Below, one piece after another: positions 1 through 8,176 of a stretch of 64,000 nucleotides of DNA (positions are counted from its first letter, which is position 1; each line of letters begins with the position of its first letter). Source of the stretch: Veillonella agrestimuris (GTDB lineage Bacteria > Bacillota > Negativicutes > Veillonellales > Veillonellaceae). The notes beneath the pieces are model-generated. The model saw only the letters and a list, made by a program, of their open reading frames with translations. It was not told where the DNA came from and made no database searches. Location: assembly GCF_943193065.1 (NCBI RefSeq), contig NZ_CALPCS010000004.1, positions 1-64,000 of the forward strand. The letters are read 5' to 3'. The translations under genes and the position numbers were made by a program.

Positions 1-15
1 ATGCTTATTTTTTTT

Positions 16-65
16 GCAAAAAAATAATGTTGGTTGTGCCACCTTGATGGTGACACCCCAACATT
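16..65 (-). terminator. hairpin with T-run reading leftward
   Basis: A long interrupted stem pairs bases 26-33 with 58-65 and continues through two inner stem segments. Read on the minus strand it is followed by A and seven T, the usual look of an intrinsic terminator. No minus-strand gene lies to its right in the window, so it may stop antisense transcription or act weakly in both directions at the end of a gene lying before base 1. Bases 5-27 form a second, A/T-only palindrome. Confidence 0.45.
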
Positions 66-252
66 TATTATAGAACCATTTTTTATGCATGTGGCGTATC
101 ATTATTGAAATGGTATTTCACTTTTTTATTTTGAAATACACGTATCGTGGATTTTTAAATCAAAAAAAGGGGATATGAAAAGGATGTAGAAATACATAAC
201 GCAATAAACGAAGGTGAGCTATTAACACACCGCAAGGTTTTAGGAGGTGACA
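66..252 (+). other. leader region before the pilus operon
   Basis: This stretch holds no gene. A short palindrome at 107-121 (TGAAAT-GGT-ATTTCA) is followed by a T-rich run, and a third copy of the arm (TGAAATAC) occurs just downstream, so alternative pairings are possible. Bases 175-189 hold only a four-codon reading frame. No riboswitch family was recognised. The ribosome-binding site AGGAGG at 242-247 serves the first gene. Confidence 0.3.
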
Positions 253-1287
253 ATGTATGTAGATATAACATTAGACGAAATTATTGCCCACGCTTTATCT
301 GTTCAAAGTAGTGATATTCACTTTGATCCTACACAAGATGGCGTCATTGTGCGCATACGAAAAGATGGTTTATTGCAGACGCATATGACAATCCCTAGTG
401 AGGAAGCTGAATTACTAATTAACCGTATCAAAGTCTTTAGTGGCATGGATATTAGTGAGAAACGATTGCCCCAAGATGGACGGTGGGATTGGATGGATAA
501 GTCACAATGTGGGACGATGCGCGTATCAAGCTTGCCCAGTCTTTATGGGGAAACCATTGTATGTCGACTCATGGGGAATGTAGGACGCCATAAAAGTTTG
601 GAAGAGTTAGGTATGTCCAAATCATTAGCAGAGAGTCTCTCTTGTCTTTTGCAAAGGCCCTATGGACTTATTGTTGTCTGTGGTCCTACAGGAAGTGGCA
701 AAACATCGACTTTATATTCTATGTTGCGACTCCTTAATTTAAATGAAACAAAGTTGATTTGTTTAGAAGATCCTGTAGAATCTCCTATTGAAGGCGCTAT
801 CCAAATTGGAATTAATGAGAAAATTGGTTTTACTTTTTCTAAAGGATTACGCGCCGTTTTGCGACAAGATCCAGACTCTATTATGATTGGGGAAATACGG
901 GACAACGAAACGGCACAACTTGCTGTAAAAGCAGCTTTAACAGGACATCGAGTATTAACGACGGTACATACCAATACAGCGTTAGGTGTTATAGGCCGGC
1001 TCATCGATATGGGAGTCGAACCTTATCTTTTACGAGCCACATTGATTGGGGCGTTATCGCAACGATTAGTTCGTTGTTTAGATAAAGAGAGCGGTACTTT
1101 TAAAGGGCGAAAAGGTCTGTTTGAATATGTAGAGATACCTCCTAATGCTGTTGACTGGGACCGTGTTGAGCAATACGTACAGATTTGGTTGGAAGAATCA
1201 GCTCGATTAGCCATTGATGAAGGTCATACGACGATAGAGGAGGTGAAACGTGCAGGAATTGTTATCAATACCTGTAACGGTAGATAG
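253..1287 (+). CDS. type IV pilus / competence assembly ATPase (PilB/ComGA-like)
   Basis: Secretion ATPase of the GspE/PilB family, expected to power pilin polymerisation at the cytoplasmic face of the inner membrane. The 344-residue protein shows a Walker A motif GPTGSGKT at 144-151, the Asp box EDPVE, a Walker B-like IMIGEIRD at 210-217 and a His box around TTVHT. It lacks the long N-terminal domain and the four-cysteine zinc site of classical PilB, so its length matches ComGA (about 350 residues). ATG at 253 is preferred to the in-frame GTG at 247 because AGGAGG at 242-247 sits at normal distance from the ATG and would overlap the GTG. It is the first gene of the operon and overlaps the next by 38 bases. 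Confidence 0.88.
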   Translation: MYVDITLDEIIAHALSVQSSDIHFDPTQDGVIVRIRKDGLLQTHMTIPSEEAELLINRIKVFSGMDISEKRLPQDGRWDWMDKSQCGTMRVSSLPSLYGETIVCRLMGNVGRHKSLEELGMSKSLAESLSCLLQRPYGLIVVCGPTGSGKTSTLYSMLRLLNLNETKLICLEDPVESPIEGAIQIGINEKIGFTFSKGLRAVLRQDPDSIMIGEIRDNETAQLAVKAALTGHRVLTTVHTNTALGVIGRLIDMGVEPYLLRATLIGALSQRLVRCLDKESGTFKGRKGLFEYVEIPPNAVDWDRVEQYVQIWLEESARLAIDEGHTTIEEVKRAGIVINTCNGR

Positions 1288-2272
1288 GATCATTGCTAAG
1301 GCATATGAATTAGAGGCTACTGATATACATCTAGAAATGGGAAAAGACATATATATACGAGGTAAAAAAGGTCTTTTACCGCTCGGATATTATTGCGAAC
1401 ATCCGGTGATTGATGAGATTTTGCAGCGATGCCATGTAGTGCATCACGATTGGTACTCTGTAGATGAAGCTTTTACATCTCATGATATACGTGTCCGTAC
1501 GCATTTATACAGGGCCAATCAAACCATATGTGGTACATTGCGACTCCTATGCCATAAAGATTTAAGTCTTGACAATTCTAGTGAAGGGCAGTTGATGAAA
1601 GACATTTGTCATTATAATGATGGTTTGGTTCTCATTACAGGTCCTACCGGAAGCGGTAAATCCTTTGCTTTAGCTTGTTGCTTAGAATATATTAATAGGA
1701 CTATGAATAAACATATTATCACATTAGAAGATCCTGTTGAGTACACCTTTATATCACAGCAGTCCTTAATCCATCAACGCCAACTGGGGCTCGACATAAA
1801 ATCTATGGCTCATGGTATTCGAGATGCTTTGCGAGAAGATCCAGATGTCATTATGGTAGGGGAATTGAGAGATCAAGAAACGTTGCAAGCCGCGTTGCAT
1901 GCTGCTGAAACTGGTCATCTTGTGCTTGCTACTATGCATACACAGCGTGCTGTTATGGCTATACAGAGGATGATATCTATTTTCCCAGGAGAACAACAAG
2001 AAGAAGTGCGCAGTCAAATATCACAAGTATTGCGGGCCGTTATATGTCAACGTTTATTGCGATGGAATGACCATTTTATTACGATTCGAGATATTTTAGT
2101 GAACACACATGCAGTGGCGAATTTGATTAGAAGTAAAAAGGAAACGCAGATTATATCGCTTCAAGAAAAACAGCAGCCGATGAAGACCTTAGAAATGTCT
2201 GTGCAAACTATAAAAGAGCGCTATAGGGGTGAAACAAAACTATGTGACTTATTAGATCAACAATTAGTGTAA
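1250..2272 (+). CDS. pilT: PilT-like pilus retraction ATPase
   Basis: A second GspE-superfamily ATPase, 340 residues, close in length to PilT (about 345). It has Walker A GPTGSGKS at 131-138, EDPVEYTF, the Asp box EDPDVIMVGELRD, the His box LATMHT, and the PilT-like stretch around GEQQEEVRSQISQ. PilT depolymerises pili, giving twitching and DNA uptake; its presence argues for a type IV pilus rather than a type II secretion system. The GTG start at 1250 has a strong AGAGGAGGTG site and lies inside the end of the preceding gene, suggesting translational coupling. Confidence 0.88.
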   Translation: MQELLSIPVTVDRIIAKAYELEATDIHLEMGKDIYIRGKKGLLPLGYYCEHPVIDEILQRCHVVHHDWYSVDEAFTSHDIRVRTHLYRANQTICGTLRLLCHKDLSLDNSSEGQLMKDICHYNDGLVLITGPTGSGKSFALACCLEYINRTMNKHIITLEDPVEYTFISQQSLIHQRQLGLDIKSMAHGIRDALREDPDVIMVGELRDQETLQAALHAAETGHLVLATMHTQRAVMAIQRMISIFPGEQQEEVRSQISQVLRAVICQRLLRWNDHFITIRDILVNTHAVANLIRSKKETQIISLQEKQQPMKTLEMSVQTIKERYRGETKLCDLLDQQLV

Positions 2273-2289
2273 GTTGTAAGGAGCTATGA

Positions 2290-3462
2290 ATGAATGCTTA
2301 CGAATATACTGTATTAAACAAAGATAATGAACGTATAGATGGCATTTTGTGGGCTCAATCTGAAGAAGAGGTAAAAGTTAAATTAAAACTGGAATCTTAT
2401 ACGATTTGTCATATTCAACAGATGAAGGCAAAGTCCTACAAGTGGAACCACAAAGCTGTCGTTGATATATGCCAACAGTTAGGTTTACTGCTAAAATCCG
2501 GAATACCATTGCGGAGAGCACTTCTTTTGTTGTGTGAACAACAATCTTCTTTACCTTATCGGTCTATCTATGAAGGTATACAACGAGGGAGAAACCTATC
2601 CCAAGCATTACAACAATTAGGATTTCCTACTATAGGTTTAGCTTTGTTAGAATCAGGAGAATCAGCTGGTACTTTAGGCGACACATTGCAGTATATTTCA
2701 ACATATTATGACAAGGAAAGACGATGGCATCAGAAAATCATTAGCGCTATTGCGTACCCATCATTTTTGCTAGTAATGATGAATCTATTTTTTCTAGTTA
2801 CCATTTTATTTATCATTCCCTCTTTTAGCCGTGTATTTGCCACCATGAATGTAGAATTGCCAATGATGACACGGGGATTATTTGCATTAGGACAATCCTT
2901 AGGAGAGCATCCATTACTATATGGTGGCATACATATTGTAGGCATATGCCTTCTATTGGTTGCTTATAAGCAACAAAGTATATATATGAAGTTACATAGA
3001 GGTTTATGGAATTTGGCTCAAAACAAAACATCTGTAACGGCTTTTTATTATACTAATGTATTAGCTATATGGGCGCTTTTACTAGAATCGGGGATATCCA
3101 TTATTCAAACGATTAAAATTACGAAATCAGTGTGGCCTAATGCGTATGGCCGTCGGTGTAGTGATGACGTAGTTGGGCTGCTTGAAAAAGGATATTCCTT
3201 TACGCAAAGCTTACAATCGGCTCATATTGGAAATCCCTTTATATGGCAGATGGTCAGCGTCGGCGAAGAAAGTGGTGAATTGGCGGAAATGCTTCGTCAT
3301 TGTAGTAATTATTATGGCTCATTGATGGAACAATATATTACTCGCTTAGAGCGATTGATGGAGCCTCTTTTACTGTCTATTATGGGCATTGGTATAGCTA
3401 TTCTTGTCGTATCTGTGATGTATCCCTTATTTACATCTATTTCTAATCTTAGTAGTCAATAA
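2290..3462 (+). CDS. pilC: inner-membrane platform protein PilC/GspF
   Basis: Polytopic platform protein that couples the cytoplasmic ATPases to pilin assembly. The 390-residue sequence has the two tandem GspF-type domains (about 55-175 and 255-380), seen as repeats of the pattern 'Q-L-LL-SGI-L--AL'. Hydrophobic spans lie near 155-180, 205-225 and 360-385. ATG at 2290 has AAGGAG seven bases upstream. It is 17 bases after the PilT gene and 12 before the pilin gene. Confidence 0.92.
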   Translation: MNAYEYTVLNKDNERIDGILWAQSEEEVKVKLKLESYTICHIQQMKAKSYKWNHKAVVDICQQLGLLLKSGIPLRRALLLLCEQQSSLPYRSIYEGIQRGRNLSQALQQLGFPTIGLALLESGESAGTLGDTLQYISTYYDKERRWHQKIISAIAYPSFLLVMMNLFFLVTILFIIPSFSRVFATMNVELPMMTRGLFALGQSLGEHPLLYGGIHIVGICLLLVAYKQQSIYMKLHRGLWNLAQNKTSVTAFYYTNVLAIWALLLESGISIIQTIKITKSVWPNAYGRRCSDDVVGLLEKGYSFTQSLQSAHIGNPFIWQMVSVGEESGELAEMLRHCSNYYGSLMEQYITRLERLMEPLLLSIMGIGIAILVVSVMYPLFTSISNLSSQ

Positions 3463-3474
3463 AAGGAGACCATT

Positions 3475-3903
3475 ATGAATACTTATGTAGAATCTGGAAC
3501 ACAAAGGATATACAATCTTTGCAAAAAAATAGATCGAGCTTTAAAGAGACGTCGTTTAGCGAATGGAAAAGAGCAGGGCTTTACCTTAGTAGAACTTATG
3601 GTTGTAGTAGCTGTCATCGCTATTTTAGCAGCTATTGCGATGCCGCAATTTATGTCTGCTGCAGATAAAGCAAAACAGGCGAAAGAGATTGCGGATATGC
3701 AGATTATTCGCAATGCAACGCAACTATACATGATTGATAAAAGTGTAGATGCACCTCCAACGGTAGAAACACTATATAAAGAGGGGTATTTAACAGAACA
3801 TGTTAAGAGCTCTAAAGGCAAAGATTATGTTATTTCTTATGAACAAGTTACAGGGAATACAGGTAAATCTGTAGTTGTTACATCTCCAGATGGAGCAAAT
3901 TAA
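3475..3903 (+). CDS. major type IV prepilin
   Basis: Prepilin with the canonical processing site G|FTLVE: cleavage is expected after Gly35, giving Phe1 and Glu5 of the mature pilin, followed by a hydrophobic alpha-helix (VVVAVIAILAAIAMPQF). The mature protein of about 107 residues is short. The leader of 35 residues is long for a type IVa pilin and rich in Lys/Arg, with a cysteine at position 16. The start ATG at 3475 follows AAAAGGAG. It is most likely the major subunit because it alone has the complete FTLVEL motif and lies directly after the platform gene. Confidence 0.92.
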   Translation: MNTYVESGTQRIYNLCKKIDRALKRRRLANGKEQGFTLVELMVVVAVIAILAAIAMPQFMSAADKAKQAKEIADMQIIRNATQLYMIDKSVDAPPTVETLYKEGYLTEHVKSSKGKDYVISYEQVTGNTGKSVVVTSPDGAN

Positions 3904-3915
3904 GGATTATAGAGC

Positions 3916-4488
3916 ATGAAAGGGATCAAATGTTGTTTGCTAATCTTTGTGTGGCTTATATCTATAGGGATACCCCTTGTGATAAGGGGATATACAAACT
4001 TTGAAGTTATTTTAATTAGCTTCTTTTCGCTCATTCTCATCGCAGGTGCTACCATCGATATGCATTATTGTATATTACCCGATGAAGGAGCCATCGGACT
4101 TAGTATAGGAGGGGTTTTATATAGTACTAGTAAAGCCTATGCAGTTTTCGACACCTGCATGGTACTACTCTCTGTATTTGTCCTATGTGTAGGTTTACGA
4201 TATGTAAGCAACAATGGTTTTGGCTGGGGCGATATCAAATGGCTTTGTGCGATATCGCTTTGGTTAACGCCCATACAAACGGTAGTTATGATATATGTGG
4301 CATTTATTGTAGGCACACTCTATCTCTTCTTATTGAAACTATTAAAAAAAGGAACTATATCATATCTACCATTTGGTCCCTTTTTATGTTTTGGTGCTTG
4401 GAATGGACTCCATCTGCATTATGTATGGGAGGCTCTCTATTGGAAACTCGTATTTGTAATAGGCAGTATGAATGTGGTTTTGTATTAG
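3916..4488 (+). CDS. short prepilin peptidase (A24 domain only)
   Basis: Membrane aspartyl protease that would cleave the prepilin leaders encoded alongside. The 190-residue protein is hydrophobic with about six membrane spans. The two catalytic aspartates are visible: Asp48 in IDMHYCILPDE and Asp106 in GFGWGD (the GxGD motif). The N-terminal cysteine-rich domain that carries N-methylation in full-length PilD (about 290 residues) is absent, so methylation of the pilin may be missing or done elsewhere. It overlaps the next gene by 49 bases. Confidence 0.85.
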   Translation: MKGIKCCLLIFVWLISIGIPLVIRGYTNFEVILISFFSLILIAGATIDMHYCILPDEGAIGLSIGGVLYSTSKAYAVFDTCMVLLSVFVLCVGLRYVSNNGFGWGDIKWLCAISLWLTPIQTVVMIYVAFIVGTLYLFLLKLLKKGTISYLPFGPFLCFGAWNGLHLHYVWEALYWKLVFVIGSMNVVLY

Positions 4489-4904
4489 TTGAATGGATTA
4501 TTGGTATATCCATAGTCTTATGCATCGTCCTATTAGGGGCGTCTATGATTGTTCAGGAACCATCGAGGCACGAATTGAATCGCTATACAGAAGAAGTTCT
4601 ATATTCCATAAAGAAAGTGCAGCTTTGGTCTATGCTCGGTCATAGTGATGAACGAATGCGAAATAGTGAGTTTATTTTAAAGAAACATGGATACTATATC
4701 AAAGATGGACCTTCTATGAGTAAAGAAGAAGTCACGTTTCCTGATCATATTGAAAGTAGACATTTTATAAGAAGAGTATATTTTTCAGCCTATGGATTAC
4801 CTTATGACAGTACAGAATTTGTATTACAAGATACGCGAACAGGTCTTAAAAATCGCATCTGGATTTCTGTTCAAACGGGTCGCATCCGGTGGGAGGCGAT
4901 TTAA
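4440..4904 (+). CDS. minor pilin / pseudopilin (FVLVE type)
   Basis: Prepilin-like protein of 154 residues with processing site G|FVLVE, Glu5 retained, then a hydrophobic helix. I place the start at TTG 4440 because GGGAGG at 4427-4432 stands seven bases before it and it gives a 13-residue leader. An upstream in-frame ATG at 4425 has no ribosome-binding site. The gene begins inside the prepilin peptidase gene. Its role would be initiation or tip formation of the pilus. The rest of the protein gives no recognisable domain. Confidence 0.72.
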   Translation: METRICNRQYECGFVLVEWIIGISIVLCIVLLGASMIVQEPSRHELNRYTEEVLYSIKKVQLWSMLGHSDERMRNSEFILKKHGYYIKDGPSMSKEEVTFPDHIESRHFIRRVYFSAYGLPYDSTEFVLQDTRTGLKNRIWISVQTGRIRWEAI

Positions 4905-4911
4905 CGATTCA

Positions 4912-5316
4912 GTGAAACATCGAAACTATAAAAATGGCTTTCTCTACGGGGATGCTCTCATTGCTAGTTCTATTTTACTATTACTATTGCCAGTTATATT
5001 ACAGGTTTTGTCTATGTCTACTACCATGGTTGAAAGGGCTTATGAACAAGATGCTATTACGCAAGAAGTAGTAGCCTTTATAGAAGAGGGAAAAGCAGAC
5101 TATGATTCGGGGCAAATGCCACAAGAAGGAATCAATACATCTAGAAAAGGAGGAACACATTTACATGTCATGTTTCATCGTATAGGAACGGTTGAAATGA
5201 TTCATAGTATACCTATTTATCGATATACAGTACAAGCTAAAAAAGATGGGAAAGTAATTTATGAGTTATCGACATTTTTGGGGCCCCCTATGGAATCGGT
5301 TCATTCTGAATTATAA
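4912..5316 (+). CDS. minor pilin-like protein (FLYGD type)
   Basis: Small protein (about 134 residues) with a short Lys/Arg-rich leader ending in Gly, then FLYGD and a strongly hydrophobic helix (SSILLLLLPVILQVL). Position 5 is Asp instead of Glu. The start is uncertain: GTG at 4912 gives a nine-residue leader, but GGGAGG lies 15 bases away; earlier in-frame ATGs lie deep in the previous gene without a ribosome-binding site. Position in a run of four minor pilin genes supports the assignment; the sequence itself is not diagnostic. Confidence 0.62.
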   Translation: MKHRNYKNGFLYGDALIASSILLLLLPVILQVLSMSTTMVERAYEQDAITQEVVAFIEEGKADYDSGQMPQEGINTSRKGGTHLHVMFHRIGTVEMIHSIPIYRYTVQAKKDGKVIYELSTFLGPPMESVHSEL

Positions 5317-5329
5317 AAGGTGGACTCCA

Positions 5330-5881
5330 ATGAGTTCACATGGGAAACGTGAAGCAGGGTTTATTTTGCCTTCTCTTATTATTAGTGTCATTATAGGGGC
5401 TTTTATTTTACTAGGACTCATATCGGTTATTATGAGTGGTGTCCTTTGGATTGAACGACTCGATGATAGTGTATCTATGATTGAAGATGGCAGATATACG
5501 AGACGGGCTATTGTAAGCCATATTCAGTGGAATCGGAGTGCTATATCGGTGGCTGATCATAATAAAACTGTAAAAATTAGTGATAATAAGAGGACTACCT
5601 TTCAATTAACGCGGCGTGCTTTATATAGGCGATTGACAGACGGCAGTTTGCAGCCTCTTAGTGGAAGCCGCATTATAGGAACGGAAGATAAACGGAAAGT
5701 AGATAGTGTAAATCCCTTCTTATTAGATACGAATAAGGTATTACACCTGTCTTGGACAGTGAATAATAAGTATAAGAAGGATACAGAATTTATACAAGGT
5801 TACGGAGGTATTACTAATTATGAAGTTAGTACCGCTGTATCGACGCATTATGATTGGTATAAAGAAAAAGAATTGCATTGA
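5330..5881 (+). CDS. minor pilin-like protein (FILPS type)
   Basis: A 183-residue prepilin-like protein: leader MSSHGKREAG, then FILPS and a long hydrophobic helix to about residue 40, followed by a polar domain. Position 5 is Ser, so it lacks the glutamate that neutralises the pilin N-terminus during assembly; this absence is typical of tip-type (GspK-like) pseudopilins, but the size does not fit GspK. ATG at 5330 follows AAAAGGTGG by seven bases. The function is inferred from position and N-terminus only. Confidence 0.65.
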   Translation: MSSHGKREAGFILPSLIISVIIGAFILLGLISVIMSGVLWIERLDDSVSMIEDGRYTRRAIVSHIQWNRSAISVADHNKTVKISDNKRTTFQLTRRALYRRLTDGSLQPLSGSRIIGTEDKRKVDSVNPFLLDTNKVLHLSWTVNNKYKKDTEFIQGYGGITNYEVSTAVSTHYDWYKEKELH

Positions 5882-6260
5882 TGGGTTCATTACATACAGT
5901 ACTTTATTTGGCATGATGGTTTTGCTCGTTATGGCCCTTGCTATATTGAAAATAACGACTTTGTCAGCTAGTAATACATTAGATGAAATGAATTTATTGA
6001 AAGCTCATTATGATGCGGAACGGGGAGCTCGCTGGTTTGTAGCATATATAAAAGCGGGAGGTGTGTGGAAAGAGGGAAGCACAATGATGGTAGAACAAGA
6101 TGATTTGACTACTGTATATATAAAGGAAGATCCGAAGCTATCGAATCCTAAGCACCTTATGAGTTATGGCATTCGCCAAGGCGTTACAGCTAGGATTCAT
6201 ATGTATATGGAAAAAGGAGAGGACCAGAAATGGCGTGTAGTAGATATAAAACCGTATTAA
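5820..6260 (+). CDS. minor pilin-like / PilX-like protein
   Basis: A 146-residue protein with a basic leader of 22 residues ending in Gly, then FITYS and a hydrophobic helix (GMMVLLVMALAILKITTL). The stretch LKAHYDAERGARW just after the helix resembles PilX-type minor pilins ('A..AAE.GA'), which helps this call. ATG at 5820 uses GGAGG at 5804-5808 with a slightly long spacing; ATG 5850 lacks a site. It overlaps the preceding gene by 62 bases. Confidence 0.62.
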   Translation: MKLVPLYRRIMIGIKKKNCIDGFITYSTLFGMMVLLVMALAILKITTLSASNTLDEMNLLKAHYDAERGARWFVAYIKAGGVWKEGSTMMVEQDDLTTVYIKEDPKLSNPKHLMSYGIRQGVTARIHMYMEKGEDQKWRVVDIKPY

Positions 6261-6269
6261 GGAGATATT

Positions 6270-7124
6270 ATGGGGATTAGAACAAGAACACATACTGGGC
6301 TTTGCATTACAAAACAGCGAATTACGGCTGTTTCAGGACACATAGAAAATCAGAAGATGACTGTTACAGAAGCGGTAACATTAGATCGAAAGGGAGCTCT
6401 TCATGAAGATATAACGAGATTTCTTGAACGATATCCCATAGAGGACGGCTTTTATAGTATAGTGGCGGATATAAAGACGGAGACTACCTTAACACATTTT
6501 GAACCGAGTCAGTTTAGTGTTAAAGAATTTATTAAGTGGAATTTAGAAGATATTTTTACCTTTGAGTCCGATGAATTTGAAGTGGAAGTATGTAAACGCG
6601 AATATCCTCGGCATAATTACTATTTATTTTTAGTAGCCATTGAAAAACGAGGTTTACAGGAGATGCAAAAAGGCATTTTAGCGAATACTATGCTTATTAG
6701 TGTTATCGATTTTTGGCCGATTCCTGTAACCTATAGTTATGAAAAGAGAACTGGAACTATAACCGGTATTGTAGAAGGTACTATGATGCATATCTGGGCG
6801 TGGTGGAAAGATGTTTGTATTAAAGAATGTTTGGTTAGTTGCCATGGTGGAGATATTGCAAAGGCGATGATAGGGATGGAAGAAGAATTACGTCTATTTG
6901 GTGTAGAAGAAGTAGAAGGTGTTACATTTTATAATACAGACGGTTTAACAGAAGAACTGCGCATTGATTTGGATTCTATCGAAGGTGTTTATGGGAAGAC
7001 TACCTATATGCCAATTGAGTTTATAGGAGATACGAAAAATCAATGTATCTTAGGCGAATTAGAATGGGATATGGCGCTTGGGATGACGGCACGGGGGTTA
7101 CATTGGATTGGGCACGGTTGGTAA
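6270..7124 (+). CDS. divergent PilM-like protein
   Basis: A 284-residue cytoplasmic protein with no membrane span. Its N-terminus HTGLCITKQRITAV lines up loosely with the GIDIG..SIKAV start of PilM, the actin-like ATPase that couples the cytoplasmic side to PilN and PilO. The glycine motif is degenerate, so ATP binding is doubtful. The main support is position: it follows the minor pilins and precedes PilN- and PilO-like genes. The start ATG at 6270 has AAGGAG at normal distance. Confidence 0.5.
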   Translation: MGIRTRTHTGLCITKQRITAVSGHIENQKMTVTEAVTLDRKGALHEDITRFLERYPIEDGFYSIVADIKTETTLTHFEPSQFSVKEFIKWNLEDIFTFESDEFEVEVCKREYPRHNYYLFLVAIEKRGLQEMQKGILANTMLISVIDFWPIPVTYSYEKRTGTITGIVEGTMMHIWAWWKDVCIKECLVSCHGGDIAKAMIGMEEELRLFGVEEVEGVTFYNTDGLTEELRIDLDSIEGVYGKTTYMPIEFIGDTKNQCILGELEWDMALGMTARGLHWIGHGW

Positions 7125-7671
7125 AGACGAACAAATAAATTTCATGCCTACCTATTTGCGGTGGCGCATTACATTATTAGGGAAGAAGTTTTATTTCTAT
7201 ATAGCCACCTCTATATGCGTCATTATTTGTGTGTATATGATCAGTCAAAGTGTTTCTGCTTATGAGTCCTATAAAGAGGGATATACAGCCTATGAGATTC
7301 TTACTCAAAATAGCGACTATAGAACGGTAGAAGTACAATATAATGCGTTGCAAGAGAAAGGGCGAAAGCTTTTACAACAGAGGATAGCTATGAATACACA
7401 ACTAGTGACCATTACTTTACTTGATGGCGCTATGGTGAATAGTCAAAGTATAGGCTTGAAACAAATTACATTTACTGATGATGGATTTTCTGTAGATGGA
7501 GTCGCTTCTACAGAAGAAGCATATCAAGAATATATAAACTATGTGCGGGCTCATTTACAAGGGTGGAATTACAATGGAAAACAAGAAGTGGAAAGAGATA
7601 GTCAACATCAGTTATTCCATTTGGATGGATATAAGAAGAAGTCTGCCAATACCGATTCTATGGGCTCTTAG
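7108..7671 (+). CDS. PilN-like pilus assembly protein
   Basis: A 187-residue bitopic protein: a short cytoplasmic tail containing INFMPTYLRWR, which matches the conserved 'INLLP' motif through which PilN binds PilM, then one membrane span at about 29-48 and a periplasmic domain with a coiled-coil-like start. The TTG start at 7108 follows GGGGG by ten bases and overlaps the PilM-like gene by 17 bases. It keeps the INFMP motif inside the protein, which an internal ATG at 7144 would not. Confidence 0.62.
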   Translation: MGTVGKDEQINFMPTYLRWRITLLGKKFYFYIATSICVIICVYMISQSVSAYESYKEGYTAYEILTQNSDYRTVEVQYNALQEKGRKLLQQRIAMNTQLVTITLLDGAMVNSQSIGLKQITFTDDGFSVDGVASTEEAYQEYINYVRAHLQGWNYNGKQEVERDSQHQLFHLDGYKKKSANTDSMGS

Positions 7672-8086
7672 TCTTAGTGGTGTATGTGTTCTTTTTGTCA
7701 TTATTGCTATAGGCTGTATGACTCACTATGAAGCATTATATGAGGAGATGAAAGTAAAAGAAGAAACGAAGAATATCAATTATGCAGTTCAATCGGAGTA
7801 TCTCCATTCACCAGAAGCTAAATTATTAGAGTATATATATGATGAAGCTAATTGGTCGGATCAAGTTTATGGGAGCATTCGTAATTCACCTTTAGTTCTG
7901 TCCAATAGTAGTGGAACTACGGATGATCTTACTCTAACTCTTATAGGGAGTAGTGAAAGTTTTTTTACTTGGTATAATGAACTCCATGAAATGATACCTT
8001 GTCAGATTTATATTGAATCAATTGTAGTGACTGGAACGAGTATTTCTTTCCGATGTCATATTACTCCTATTACAAAAGGTATTTAA
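7574..8086 (+). CDS. PilO-like pilus assembly protein
   Basis: A 170-residue bitopic protein with one membrane span near 29-50 (hydrophobic stretch LSGVCVLFVIIAIGCM), followed by a periplasmic helix and a small alpha/beta domain, the architecture of PilO. The start ATG at 7574 follows GGGTGG and lies inside the PilN-like gene (98-base overlap). It is the last gene of the operon; a strong terminator follows at once. No PilP or PilQ secretin gene is present, so the outer-membrane pore must be encoded elsewhere. Confidence 0.6.
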   Translation: MENKKWKEIVNISYSIWMDIRRSLPIPILWALSLSGVCVLFVIIAIGCMTHYEALYEEMKVKEETKNINYAVQSEYLHSPEAKLLEYIYDEANWSDQVYGSIRNSPLVLSNSSGTTDDLTLTLIGSSESFFTWYNELHEMIPCQIYIESIVVTGTSISFRCHITPITKGI

Positions 8087-8130
8087 GGCTATATGTGTAA
8101 CGCATGGTGCACATATAGCCTTTCTTTTTT
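8087..8130 (+). terminator. terminator of the pilus operon
   Basis: GGCTATATGTG pairs with CACATATAGCC (11 base pairs, loop of 12), followed by TTTCTTTTTT. Confidence 0.9.
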
Positions 8131-8176
8131 ATTTATAGTACAATAAACAATAACGTATAAAAAGGGGCCATAAGAA

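Noticed and set aside
180..246. Possible riboswitch (GEMM-like) in the pilus leader, suggested by AACGCA and GCAAGG
   Set aside because: The conserved GEMM core (tetraloop receptor and second stem) could not be aligned; the resemblance is limited to a few bases.
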